Shown: piece by piece, positions 17,697-26,618 of the stretch | Numbering within the stretch: the stretch's first letter is position 1 | Layout: each line of letters starts with the position of its first letter | Assembly: GCA_002438635.1 (NCBI GenBank) | Contig: DJPX01000042.1 | Location: 125,798 to 180,292 of the forward strand | Direction: 5' to 3' | DNA length: 54,495 nucleotides | Origin: Bacteroidales bacterium UBA6401 | Lineage (GTDB): Bacteria; Bacteroidota; Bacteroidia; Bacteroidales; UBA932 | Position numbers and translations under genes: made by a program | The notes under the pieces: generated by a model | Databases searched by the model: none | What the model was told of the DNA's origin: nothing | The model's input: the letters and a program-made list of their open reading frames with translations, nothing else

Positions 17697-18175
17697 TTTG
17701 AAGTTTATAGTTTATAAATCCAGGTCGTCTCGCTGCGCGCCGCAAAACTTCCGTTGCAAAAGTCCTATTAAAAACAATAACTCTCACAACATCTGTGACG
17801 AAAAACAGTAAAAAAATACGAACTTTATGTCCACATACATTCTTTTCAGTATTAAAAATTTTTTCTTATCCGACTTAAACTAATTTTTATCGAAAAGAAT
17901 AGTTATAACTCTATCTATTTATCCCATATATGTTTATATTGCAGCCATTATTATTGTACGCTTTTAATATTAGCGTCCATACTAACTACATTTAGAATCT
18001 GTTTTGAAATGGTTCCATAATTTTATTACGCAGATTTTCCGAAGCAGTTTCGACCTTGAAAGAAGGATTTTACCTGAGATACTCAACTGAAGACAAAAAT
18101 AAAAATGACCGGAAAGGACCATAAAAGAAGAAACGAACCATTTTCAAAACAACTTCCTAATAAAATTATGCTGAG
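17697..18175. other. 479-bp region with interleaved inverted repeats
   Basis: Between the divergent ssb and zinc-finger genes. Two segments, 18001-18015 and 18016-18028, recur in reverse complement at 18135-18150 (one extra A) and 18158-18170 (13/13 exact). The order A-B-A'-B' is interleaved rather than nested. A small GC-rich patch lies at 17727-17745. No gene is visible. Confidence 0.45.
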
Positions 18176-18544
18176 ATGAAATATAACATTAAACCACAGG
18201 AAGAATATCACTGCCTGAACTGTAATTCTCCTATATATGGGAGAACCGACAAAAAATACTGCTGTCAAGAATGCAAAGACTTCTATAATAACAACATAAG
18301 AGCAACTAAGCTTAAACTTAGAAGTATAACCCTTAAAAATTTAGAACGGAACCATAGCATTCTTAAACAATTATTGGACAAGAATATAAAAAGCGTCCGA
18401 CTCACTGAGCTGGACGCTTTAGGATTTAACTCTGATTATTGCACTTTCACAACATGGGAAAAGAATATGCGGCTTTTCCACTGCTATGACATACGTTACA
18501 ATATGACAAAGTCCAGAGTATTGAATATAGACTATGTCGCCTAA
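18176..18544 (+). CDS. Small four-cysteine zinc-finger-like protein
   Basis: A 122-residue protein with C13-x2-C16 and C30-x2-C33, spaced by YGRTDKKYC, a treble-clef or zinc-ribbon-like arrangement seen in small uncharacterised Bacteroidetes proteins. The rest is helical and basic (ATKLKLRSITLKNLERNHSI). It may bind nucleic acid, but I do not recognise a named family. Its stop codon abuts the bactofilin stop on the other strand with no gap, and a hairpin inside its coding region appears to be the terminator of that opposite operon. Confidence 0.65.
   Translation: MKYNIKPQEEYHCLNCNSPIYGRTDKKYCCQECKDFYNNNIRATKLKLRSITLKNLERNHSILKQLLDKNIKSVRLTELDALGFNSDYCTFTTWEKNMRLFHCYDIRYNMTKSRVLNIDYVA
18390..18420 (-). 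terminator. Terminator of secA-bactofilin inside the convergent gene
   Basis: On the minus strand a 9-bp perfect stem (AAAGCGTCC with GGACGCTTT, 13-base loop) runs into TTTTTATATT. It lies about 125 nt after the bactofilin stop, within the coding sequence of the zinc-finger-like gene. Confidence 0.6.
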
Positions 18545-18997
18545 CTATTTCTTGTTAGGAACAGAGGTAGATGGTTTTTCAGGAACTACTGTAGTTACAT
18601 AATTTGAAAGTTGCTTTTCAAATTCTTCTGATGTAATCATATGGCAAGAGCCGTTAATTTGAGCCCCCATCTCTACTTGCAGTTTATTAACATTAATGTT
18701 TCCTTCTATAGTTGCATTAGATTTTACGGTAAGAAGATCCTTTACGTAGATATCTCCTTTCATAGTACCGAGAAAATCCACATTAGTACAAGCCAGTCCA
18801 CCTTCTATTATTGCTTGTGGACCTACTACTATCTTTCCTTTTGAGAAAATCTTTCCATTAACCTTTCCATCCACACGGATATCATTTTCCGAAGAAATTT
18901 CACCTTTAATGACTGTGCGAGCGGAAATACGACTGATATCGTTTACACTAACTTCCGGTTCTACAGCTTTTTTAACTTTTGCAAGTTCCATATTCAT
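18545..18997 (-). CDS. Bactofilin
   Basis: A 150-residue polymerising cytoskeletal protein. The central beta-helix is clear: ISARTVIKGEISSENDIRVDGKVNGKI, then repeating strands such as KIVVGPQAIIEGGL and SNATIEGNINVNKLQVE. The N terminus is short and the C-terminal tail Pro/Thr-rich, as usual. Bactofilins form membrane-associated filaments that place cell-wall or surface machinery. It starts 20 bases after secA and probably shares its mRNA. A second Met two codons in could also start it. Confidence 0.9.
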   Translation of the reverse strand: MNMELAKVKKAVEPEVSVNDISRISARTVIKGEISSENDIRVDGKVNGKIFSKGKIVVGPQAIIEGGLACTNVDFLGTMKGDIYVKDLLTVKSNATIEGNINVNKLQVEMGAQINGSCHMITSEEFEKQLSNYVTTVVPEKPSTSVPNKK

Positions 18998-19017
18998 AAA
19001 ACGTTTATTAAAATAAA

Positions 19018-22000
19018 TTAAACTATACCTTTCCCATGGCAGTTCTTGTACTTAAGACCACTACCACAAGGGCATGGATCATTCCTGCCTATTTTCTTAT
19101 CGGCGATCACTGGAGCCTTAGCCTTCTGTTCTCCATTTGTAACTAAATCGTTACGATGTGCCTGCAAACGGGATTGCTCCTGACGTGGAGCGACAGCACT
19201 TCTAGGCTGATTCTCCTTTATAGGGATAAATGCTCTCATTAGGAAGGATAGAACATCCTGATTGAGAGACTCGAGCATCTGCGCAAACAGATTATAACTC
19301 TCTAGCTTATATACAACCTTAGGATCCTTCTGCTCGTGTACGGCATTCTGGACGCTTTGCTTAAGATCATCCATCTCTCGTAGATGTTCCTTCCAGTGTT
19401 CATCTATCTGATAAAGGATAATATTCTTACTCAAAGTCTTGGCTACTTCACGACCTTCCGATTTGTATGCCTTTTCCAGATTTACAGACAAGGTGATGAC
19501 CTTACGCCCATCCGAAACAGGGATAGCAATATTTTTATACATATTACCCTGTTTTTCATATACTTGCTTAATAATAGGACTTAGTTTGTCGACTAGGGCC
19601 TCCATCCTTCTATGGTAGCATTCCTGCATATGATGGCACAAAGCCGATACGATATCATCCTTTTTAGCTTTATCATAAAAGGCTTCATCGAACCCTGGAT
19701 CTATTGAAAATTTAGCCATCAACATCTCACAGAAATCGTTATATGACATACCTCCACAAGAATCCACTAGCAAGGATGCAGAGTCTATCATCATATTTTG
19801 AAGGTCTATCTCTATCTTATCACCATTGATAGCATTTCTACGCCTTGCATAGACAGCCTCGCGCTGATAATTCATCACATCATCATACTCGATAAGATTC
19901 TTTCTGATACCGAAGTTGTTCTCCTCCACCTTCTTTTGAGCGGTCTCTATAGCCTTTGAAAGCATTTTACCTTCAAGAGCCTCATTCTCACCCATACCCA
20001 TTTTATCAACTACTGAAGCTATCCTTTCGGCTCCGAAGATACGCATCAATTTATCTTCAAGCGAAATATAGAAGATAGATGAACCGGGGTCTCCTTGACG
20101 TCCGGCACGGCCCCTTAACTGACGGTCGACACGGCGTGAGTCATGGCGCTCTGTTCCTATTATAGCGAGTCCACCTGCTTTTTTAACTTCGTCTGAAAGC
20201 TTAATATCGGTACCACGACCTGCCATATTCGTCGCAATGGTAACGGTGGAACGCATTCCGGCTTGTGCCACTATCTCGGCTTCACGGGCATGCTCTTTAG
20301 CATTCAAAACATTATGCTTAATGCCTCGCATTTTCAGCATTCGGCTTAACAACTCTGATGTCTCCACATCTGTCGTACCCACCAATACCGGACGCCCAGC
20401 AGCAGAAAGTTCCGCTATCTTGTCTATGACGGCTGCATATTTTGCTTTCTTTGTTTTATAAACCACATCTGGAAGATCCTCCCTAATAACCGGTTTATTA
20501 GTAGGAATGACCATGACATCCAGTTTATATATGCTCCAGAATTCTCCGGCTTCCGTTTCTGCCGTACCCGTCATACCGGCAAGTTTGTGATACATACGGA
20601 AATAATTCTGCAAAGTTATAGTGGCAAATGTCTGCGTAGCTGCTTCAACCTTAACGTTTTCTTTAGCCTCGACCGCCTGATGCAGACCATCGCTCCAGCG
20701 ACGACCTTCCATTATACGTCCAGTACTCTCATCGACTATCTTAACCTTCTTCGCGCCATTAGGCTCAGTCATCACTACATAGTCGACATCCTTTTCAAAC
20801 ATGGCATAAGCCTTTAGAAGCTGATTGACAGTATGTACGCGCTCGCTCTTAAGGGAGAATTCCTCCATCAACGCATCCTTTTTAGCCTGCTTTTCCGCAG
20901 GGCTAAGATCCGAATGCTCGATTTCCGCCGTCTTAGCGCCAACATCTGGAAGAACAAAAAAGTCGTCATTACCCACACTCTGCGCCAACAATTCCTGTCC
21001 CTTATCCGTAAGATTTATAGAATGCTGTATTTCACTGATTACAAAATAGAGAGGATCTGTGATGACAGGCATCTCCTTTTCGTTATCTTGTATGTAGTAA
21101 TTCTCCGTTTTCTGCATTACCACCTTGACGCCAGGCTCACTAAGATATTTTATAAGCGGCTGATATTTAGGAAGTCCCTTATATGCACGGAAAAGCAGTT
21201 TCCCACCTTCGGCTTCGTCACCTTCCGCCATTTTCTTCTTAGCCTCGTTTAAGATTTGATTCACAAGAGCACGCTGCGCCTGGTAAAGCTTTTCGACATA
21301 AGGGCGAAACTCTACATATTGCTCATCGTCTTGTGCCTTCGCCACCGGTCCGGAAATGATAAGAGGTGTTCTAGCATCATCAATAAGCACGGAGTCCACC
21401 TCATCGACTATCGCATAATGATGCTTTCTCTGAACCAGATCGGCTTCATTTGTCGCCATATTATCACGCAGATAATCGAAGCCGAATTCGTTATTGGTAC
21501 CAAAGGTGATATCACAGTCATACGCTTTCTTCCTCTCGTTAGAATTAGGCTGATGCTTATCTATACAGTCCACACTTAACCCGTGGAACATATAAATAGG
21601 GCCCATCCACTCCGAGTCACGTTTTGAAAGGTAATCGTTCACCGTCACCATATGCACGCCCTTTCCTGCAAGCGCATTAAGGAAAACCGGGAGAGTCGCC
21701 ACCAATGTCTTTCCTTCACCTGTAGCCATCTCTGCAATTTTCCCTTGATGAAGAGCTATACCTCCAACTATCTGGACATCGTAGTGGACCATACTCCACT
21801 TTATGTCATTTCCGCCCGCCATCCAGTGATTCCGATATATAGCCTTATCTCCTTCGATACTGACAAAATCCTTATCTATACTTAACGCCCTATCAAAATC
21901 CGTAGCCGTGACTGTTATAGTATCGTTCTCGGTAAAGCGACGTGCCGTACTCTTTACTATAGCAAAAGCCTCTGGAAGTATCTCATTAAGAGCTTTTTCT

Positions 22001-22299
22001 ATTGCTTCATCTTCTTCTTTTACCAATTTGTCACTTTCATCGGCCAATTTTACCTTCTCCGCTACCGGTAGATCTTCGTCAAGTTTTCCCTTTATCTCTG
22101 CTATTCTATTCTCGAAAGGAGCCTCGACCTCGATCATGTATTGTCTAAGTTTAGCAGAGTGCTCTCTTAACTGGTCATCAGAAAGCTTGTCAATACTTTC
22201 ATATGCCGCGAGCACCTTATCTAGAATGGGTTTTACTGCCTTATAATCTCGCTCGGCCTTAGAGCCGAAAATAGACTTTATTACATTTGCTAATGCCAT
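19018..22299 (-). CDS. secA: Preprotein translocase ATPase SecA
   Basis: A 1093-residue SecA of the long Bacteroidetes type. Motor motifs: MATGEGKTLVATLP (Walker A), VDEVDSVLIDDARTPLI (DEAD-like), GTTDVETSELLS, ATNMAGRGTDI and RQLRGRAGRQGDPG. The C terminus has the zinc-binding tail CPCGSGLKYKNCHG that contacts SecB and lipids. It drives export of unfolded proteins through SecYEG. Start ATG 22299 (MALANVIKSIFGSK) is preferred over a GTG nine bases earlier. A good promoter lies at 22326-22357, divergent from and intertwined with that of the glycan operon. Confidence 0.98.
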   Translation of the reverse strand: MALANVIKSIFGSKAERDYKAVKPILDKVLAAYESIDKLSDDQLREHSAKLRQYMIEVEAPFENRIAEIKGKLDEDLPVAEKVKLADESDKLVKEEDEAIEKALNEILPEAFAIVKSTARRFTENDTITVTATDFDRALSIDKDFVSIEGDKAIYRNHWMAGGNDIKWSMVHYDVQIVGGIALHQGKIAEMATGEGKTLVATLPVFLNALAGKGVHMVTVNDYLSKRDSEWMGPIYMFHGLSVDCIDKHQPNSNERKKAYDCDITFGTNNEFGFDYLRDNMATNEADLVQRKHHYAIVDEVDSVLIDDARTPLIISGPVAKAQDDEQYVEFRPYVEKLYQAQRALVNQILNEAKKKMAEGDEAEGGKLLFRAYKGLPKYQPLIKYLSEPGVKVVMQKTENYYIQDNEKEMPVITDPLYFVISEIQHSINLTDKGQELLAQSVGNDDFFVLPDVGAKTAEIEHSDLSPAEKQAKKDALMEEFSLKSERVHTVNQLLKAYAMFEKDVDYVVMTEPNGAKKVKIVDESTGRIMEGRRWSDGLHQAVEAKENVKVEAATQTFATITLQNYFRMYHKLAGMTGTAETEAGEFWSIYKLDVMVIPTNKPVIREDLPDVVYKTKKAKYAAVIDKIAELSAAGRPVLVGTTDVETSELLSRMLKMRGIKHNVLNAKEHAREAEIVAQAGMRSTVTIATNMAGRGTDIKLSDEVKKAGGLAIIGTERHDSRRVDRQLRGRAGRQGDPGSSIFYISLEDKLMRIFGAERIASVVDKMGMGENEALEGKMLSKAIETAQKKVEENNFGIRKNLIEYDDVMNYQREAVYARRRNAINGDKIEIDLQNMMIDSASLLVDSCGGMSYNDFCEMLMAKFSIDPGFDEAFYDKAKKDDIVSALCHHMQECYHRRMEALVDKLSPIIKQVYEKQGNMYKNIAIPVSDGRKVITLSVNLEKAYKSEGREVAKTLSKNIILYQIDEHWKEHLREMDDLKQSVQNAVHEQKDPKVVYKLESYNLFAQMLESLNQDVLSFLMRAFIPIKENQPRSAVAPRQEQSRLQAHRNDLVTNGEQKAKAPVIADKKIGRNDPCPCGSGLKYKNCHGKGIV

Positions 22300-22325
22300 A
22301 CTCTTCACTTCTATTTAAAATCCTC

Positions 22326-22357
22326 CAAATATAATGAATCTTGGGAACTTCACCAAA
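22326..22357 (-). promoter_or_regulatory. secA promoter
   Basis: TTTG (22357-22354), 20 bp, TATATTTG (22333-22326) on the minus strand. It overlaps the divergent promoter at 22341-22371. Confidence 0.7.
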
Positions 22358-22371
22358 AAACAATAACTTTG
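22341..22371 (+). promoter_or_regulatory. Promoter of the glycan operon
   Basis: TTG (22341-22343), 20 bp, TAACTTTG (22364-22371). Six bases separate the box from ATG 22378, predicting a leaderless transcript. Confidence 0.65.
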
Positions 22372-22377
22372 CACACT

Positions 22378-23865
22378 ATGCAAACGATAGACCACAGACG
22401 TATAGCGAAGAACACCATACTACTCTACTTTAGGATGGGGTTAATAGCACTCGTGGGGTTATGGACTTCTCGCATAGTCCTTAACTGTCTGGGGGTAGTA
22501 GATTTCGGACTATATAACGTGCTTGGAGGCATAGTAGTGGCATTTTCATTTATGAGTGGTGCCCTCAGCGCCTCGTGCAATCGATACTATTCCGTAGAAT
22601 TGGGGAAGCGCGACTACACTGCTCTTAAAGAAGTATTTAAGGCTAATGTATTGATATTCTTATTATTTGCCCTTATAATCTTCATCCTTTGCGAAAGCCT
22701 TGGTCTATGGCTGCTTGATGCGAAACTGGTAATTCCTCAACAAAGAATTGCAGCATCTCGATGGGTTTACCAATTCAGCGTGATAACCTTCATTTTTTCC
22801 TTAATGGCCATTCCGTATAAATCGCTTATAATGGCAAAGGAAAAACTAAAGGTTTATGCCTATAGTTCTATAATAGAAGCGTTTTTAAAACTTTCTATTG
22901 TATTCTTGCTTAATAAGTCTCCTTTCGATACCCTCGTGTTCTATTCTCTTTTGAATATGCTCATATCCTTAGGAACCAACCTATTCTATATTCTCTATTG
23001 TAAACGATTCTATGCTGAATGCAGATATGACGGACGTCCATCACGCAAAATATGTATAGAAATACTCCGCTTCAACGGATGGGGCGTCATAGGCTCGCTT
23101 GCTACAGCGACTAGAAATCAGGGAGTAAACATATTGCTTAATATGTTCTATGGGCCAGCTGTAAACGCCGCAAGAGGATTGGCCAATCAAATCTACTCCA
23201 CTATATATCAGTTTGTTCAAAATTATGCATTGGCATTTGCCCCACAGATAGTAAAATCCTACTCGGCCGGTCAAAAAAACGAATGTAACGCCCTTATGCT
23301 TCACTGCTCCACCTTAGCATTTCTAATGCTTTCAGCAGTAGCGTTTCCTATAATTTTCGAGATGCCGGAAGTAATGCACCTATGGCTTGTCAATGTACCG
23401 GAGCACGCGATAGCATTTGCCCGTATAATGATGGCTACAGCCCTTGTAGATGCGCTGTATCCGCCTTTGTTTCACGGCATACAGGCTACAGGCCAAGTCA
23501 AATGGCTTAATATTCTGTGCGGAGGATGCCAAATACTCGTGGTTTTAATAGCCTACTGCCTTATGAAATGGGGAAGGATAAGTTCCGAGATGGTATTCGT
23601 ATTGATATTTTGTGGGGCGTTTATCTCCCAGATAATAAGGATTATACTGGCACATAAATATCTGTTGCTTTCAATAAAAGATTATTTTAAGAAAGTGCTT
23701 TTACCTGTAATTTCCGCAACTTTTTTATACAGTGCATCACTTCTGGCGCTTTCTCTCTTGCTTGATAGCGGAATAGCCAGACTATTAATCAGTTTCGCTA
23801 TAAGTATATTTATTTCGGCTACATTTGTATTAATTTCAAAAAAGACACGATATGACCGCGCTTAG
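22378..23865 (+). CDS. Polysaccharide flippase (MOP/Wzx type)
   Basis: A 495-residue membrane protein with about 14 hydrophobic segments. It has the layout of Bacteroidetes Wzx-type MOP exporters: an N-terminal NTILLYFRMGLIALVGLWTSRIVL and VVDFGLYNVLGGIV, a central GWGVIGSLATATRNQGVNIL, and FYGPAVNAARGLANQI. Such proteins flip lipid-linked sugar units across the inner membrane. It heads a four-gene rightward operon (LicD, CDP-glycerol-type transferase, GT2), overlapping the next gene by 14 bases. ATG 22378 sits at the predicted transcription start. Confidence 0.87.
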   Translation: MQTIDHRRIAKNTILLYFRMGLIALVGLWTSRIVLNCLGVVDFGLYNVLGGIVVAFSFMSGALSASCNRYYSVELGKRDYTALKEVFKANVLIFLLFALIIFILCESLGLWLLDAKLVIPQQRIAASRWVYQFSVITFIFSLMAIPYKSLIMAKEKLKVYAYSSIIEAFLKLSIVFLLNKSPFDTLVFYSLLNMLISLGTNLFYILYCKRFYAECRYDGRPSRKICIEILRFNGWGVIGSLATATRNQGVNILLNMFYGPAVNAARGLANQIYSTIYQFVQNYALAFAPQIVKSYSAGQKNECNALMLHCSTLAFLMLSAVAFPIIFEMPEVMHLWLVNVPEHAIAFARIMMATALVDALYPPLFHGIQATGQVKWLNILCGGCQILVVLIAYCLMKWGRISSEMVFVLIFCGAFISQIIRIILAHKYLLLSIKDYFKKVLLPVISATFLYSASLLALSLLLDSGIARLLISFAISIFISATFVLISKKTRYDRA

Positions 23866-24586
23866 AGAACATCAACTTCGCCTTTTAGAGTTGCTCAAGG
23901 ATTTCGATTCTATATGCTCAAAGTGCGGAATCACTTGGTGGATAGATTCCGGTACACTGCTTGGTGCCGTTCGTCACGGGGGATTCATTCCTTGGGATGA
24001 CGATGTAGACGTATGCATACTTGCCAAGGACCTCCCTAAAATCAAGCGACTTTTATCTGCCAATTGTCCCTACCCGCTTGCTTTTGATAGCGACCATAAC
24101 GGAAAGACCAGACTTTCCCCTCGATTTATTGACAAAAGCCAATTTATTACTAGAATTGACCCACAGAGCGGATTACCTAAAAAAGAAAACCTTTGGATTG
24201 ATACTTTTGTTCTTCGGCCAGGAAATCTGATAGTTAAAAAAATAATCGACCCTGTCTACGGGCGCTGTATTCGAAGAATCTATGGCGGCATTCAGGATGG
24301 CAAGTGGAAAAAAGCATTGGCCTATATGGTGTACCCATTGGCCTGGGTAGCCACTAAAGCTGCATCGGCGCTTGGAAGAGCCTTTCACGCGCACAATCTG
24401 CTACACGATTTCGGCGTTCCTTTCTATAGCGTAAGACGAAGCGAAGATATCTTTCCTCTAGGTCGGATAGAATTTGAGGGCCAATTCTTCCCCGCACCTG
24501 CCCGAACGGATAAATACCTTCGACGAATCTACGGAGATTATATGAAATTACCGGATAAAAAAGTCTCGCACGATATTCAGTTCTGA
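23852..24586 (+). CDS. LicD-family phosphotransferase
   Basis: A 244-residue LicD/fukutin-type enzyme with the catalytic segment DSGTLLGAVRHGGFIPWDDD near residues 32-51 and a following D-V-D. LicD enzymes transfer phosphocholine or a related phospho-alcohol from a CDP donor to a sugar. In this operon, next to a CDP-glycerol-type transferase, the donor may instead carry glycerol or ribitol phosphate; this is inference. It overlaps the flippase by 14 bases and is followed after 3 bases by the next gene. Confidence 0.87.
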   Translation: MTALREHQLRLLELLKDFDSICSKCGITWWIDSGTLLGAVRHGGFIPWDDDVDVCILAKDLPKIKRLLSANCPYPLAFDSDHNGKTRLSPRFIDKSQFITRIDPQSGLPKKENLWIDTFVLRPGNLIVKKIIDPVYGRCIRRIYGGIQDGKWKKALAYMVYPLAWVATKAASALGRAFHAHNLLHDFGVPFYSVRRSEDIFPLGRIEFEGQFFPAPARTDKYLRRIYGDYMKLPDKKVSHDIQF

Positions 24587-24589
24587 TTT

Positions 24590-25756
24590 ATGGCTAAATT
24601 TTTCAAATACTTACTCTGTTATATAATCTACCCTTTTTCCTTTCTTTTTTTAAGAAAAAGAGGCAGGATGTCCTTCGGGTGCCCGCGCAACCGCTTTGAC
24701 GGGAACCCTAAATACCTTTTCATCGAATATAGCCGTAAAGGATACGACGTCTGCTGGTTGAGCGCAGATAAGGCAGTAGTAAAGCAGATAAGACAAGCCT
24801 CTCTTAAAGCAGAATACACATTCAGCCTTAAAGGCATATTAAGAGCCCTTAGTTCTCAATGGTGGCTGGTGGGAGCATATACTTCGGATATACTTTTTTG
24901 CCTTAGCGGAGGGGCCAAAGTATTCAATTTATGGCACGGAGTCGGAATAAAACTATGTGAATTCAACATTAAAAGTGGACCTCTTGCTGACAGATACTTC
25001 AAAAAAACACTTCGGGAAAGGTTTTACCATCCAGAAGTCTATAGAAAACCTGATTTAATGCTGACCGCATCGCCCTTTCAGACCGATATGTTCAGCCCTG
25101 CCTTTAGAATTAAGCCTAAACAATGCGTAGAACAAGGCTACCCAAGAAACCTTATTCTAACGTGTCCGGAAAAAGAAAGAAATGAATTTATAGAAAAATA
25201 CGAACCTGCATCCATAAAAAAAGACATCGATGCCCTTAAAAGTTTCGATAAAGTCTATGTCTATATGCCTACATGGCGCGACGATGGAAGTTCAGCTCTA
25301 CGAAGCATTGATTTCAAGGCTCTTAATACTATACTATGCACTAAAAACGAGGCCTTGATAATCAAAGACCATTTTAACAATCACGACGATGGCACATATC
25401 GCGAAGGTAATATCTTCCACTATAGCCCGGCCATTGATATTTACCCATTGCTCCCCTACACTCATACATTGATAACTGATTATTCTTCCATACTTTATGA
25501 CTACATCCTTATGGATGGCAAATCGGTTATACTATTTCTTTTCGACTACTCTTTCTATAAAGGTGAAAGAGATTTCTATTACCCATTCGATGACAATACT
25601 ATAGGTCAAAAAGTTTATACTAGAGAGCAACTGGAAAAAGTCATCCATGACGGCACTGAAGCTCTTGATCCGTTAAAAAGAAAAGCCCTGATAGAAAAAT
25701 TCTGGGGGAAAAACCCTTCATATTATGATTTCAGTAATTATCTGCACCTACAATAG
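24590..25756 (+). CDS. CDP-glycerol glycerophosphotransferase family (TagB/TagF-like)
   Basis: A 388-residue protein. The catalytic fold is indicated by NLWHGVGIKLCEF with His116, MLTASPFQTDMF, QGYPRN, VYMPTWRDDG and ITDYSSILYDYILMDGKSV near the C terminus, all landmarks of teichoic-acid primases and polymerases. A hydrophobic N terminus (LLCYIIYPFSFLFL) would hold it at the inner membrane. In a Gram-negative host it should add glycerol phosphate or similar groups to a lipid-linked glycan. Its last 32 bases overlap the next gene. Confidence 0.87.
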   Translation: MAKFFKYLLCYIIYPFSFLFLRKRGRMSFGCPRNRFDGNPKYLFIEYSRKGYDVCWLSADKAVVKQIRQASLKAEYTFSLKGILRALSSQWWLVGAYTSDILFCLSGGAKVFNLWHGVGIKLCEFNIKSGPLADRYFKKTLRERFYHPEVYRKPDLMLTASPFQTDMFSPAFRIKPKQCVEQGYPRNLILTCPEKERNEFIEKYEPASIKKDIDALKSFDKVYVYMPTWRDDGSSALRSIDFKALNTILCTKNEALIIKDHFNNHDDGTYREGNIFHYSPAIDIYPLLPYTHTLITDYSSILYDYILMDGKSVILFLFDYSFYKGERDFYYPFDDNTIGQKVYTREQLEKVIHDGTEALDPLKRKALIEKFWGKNPSYYDFSNYLHLQ

Positions 25757-26618
25757 GGAGCGCTACATATCCGAAGTTCTTCAGTCACTGTCCTTAACAT
25801 CTTATAAAGACTTCGAGGTGATTCTTATCGACAATAATTCCACAGACTCCACTCAAGAAAAGGTCTATAATTTCAAGGGGAAGCACCCAGACTTTCCGTT
25901 AAAGGTTTTTTTAGAAAAAACACAAGGACTATCATGGGCAAGGAATCGCGGTATTAAGGAAGCAAGTGGCGACATATTGGCTTTCATAGATGATGATGCC
26001 ACCGTAAGACCGGATTTTCTTGAAAACTTGTCAAAAGAAATGGACAGCCATCCACAAGCACAAGCCTTCGGGGGGAAAATCATTCCCGTTTTTGATGATT
26101 GCCCCCCACCCAAGTGGTTATGCCGTTTTTCTATGGGTTGGGTTAGCGCTTTGGATATGGGGAAGACTGTGTGTGACTTCCGCGACAGAAAATTTCCCAT
26201 TGGCGCGAATATGGGTTTCAGGCGTGAAGTACTGCAAAGATGTGGAGAATTCAACCCTATGCTCGGCAGAAATGGTGGAAATCTTATGGGAGGCGAAGAA
26301 AAAGACCTTTTTAATAGGATAAAAAAAGCTGGCTATAGTATACTTTACTTTCCGGATGTCGTAGTAGAACATCATATTCCACAGAGTAGAACCACTTTAA
26401 AATATGTAAAGGAATTTGCCAATGGTGTAGGGCTTAGCGAAAGGCTTAGAAGCAAATACGAAAATAGCTACCCACTCCGACTTCTTGAAGAAGTTCTTAA
26501 ATGGGTAGCCACATTACTGCTTTTCTTTTTTTATGCCATTATTGGTCGCCCCACTTGCGCAGCCACTCTGGTCCTTTTCCGAGCTTTCGTAACACGAGCG
26601 CTACTAATAGGGAAATAA
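25725..26618 (+). CDS. Family 2 glycosyltransferase
   Basis: A 297-residue GT-A enzyme: ISVIICTYNRERYI at the N terminus, ILIDNNSTDST, GLSWARNRGI and the metal-binding FIDDDATV (residues 88-95), then MGGEEKDLFNRIKKAGY with the catalytic acid. The last 50 residues contain a hydrophobic helix. It adds one sugar to the glycan made by this operon. ATG 25725 lies inside the preceding gene. Its last 80 bases overlap, on the other strand, the end of the YfhO gene, so both proteins' C-terminal membrane segments come from the same DNA. Confidence 0.9.
   Translation: MISVIICTYNRERYISEVLQSLSLTSYKDFEVILIDNNSTDSTQEKVYNFKGKHPDFPLKVFLEKTQGLSWARNRGIKEASGDILAFIDDDATVRPDFLENLSKEMDSHPQAQAFGGKIIPVFDDCPPPKWLCRFSMGWVSALDMGKTVCDFRDRKFPIGANMGFRREVLQRCGEFNPMLGRNGGNLMGGEEKDLFNRIKKAGYSILYFPDVVVEHHIPQSRTTLKYVKEFANGVGLSERLRSKYENSYPLRLLEEVLKWVATLLLFFFYAIIGRPTCAATLVLFRAFVTRALLIGK

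Noticed and set aside
20833..21252. 139-codon rightward frame inside secA
   Set aside because: Antisense shadow of a highly conserved gene.
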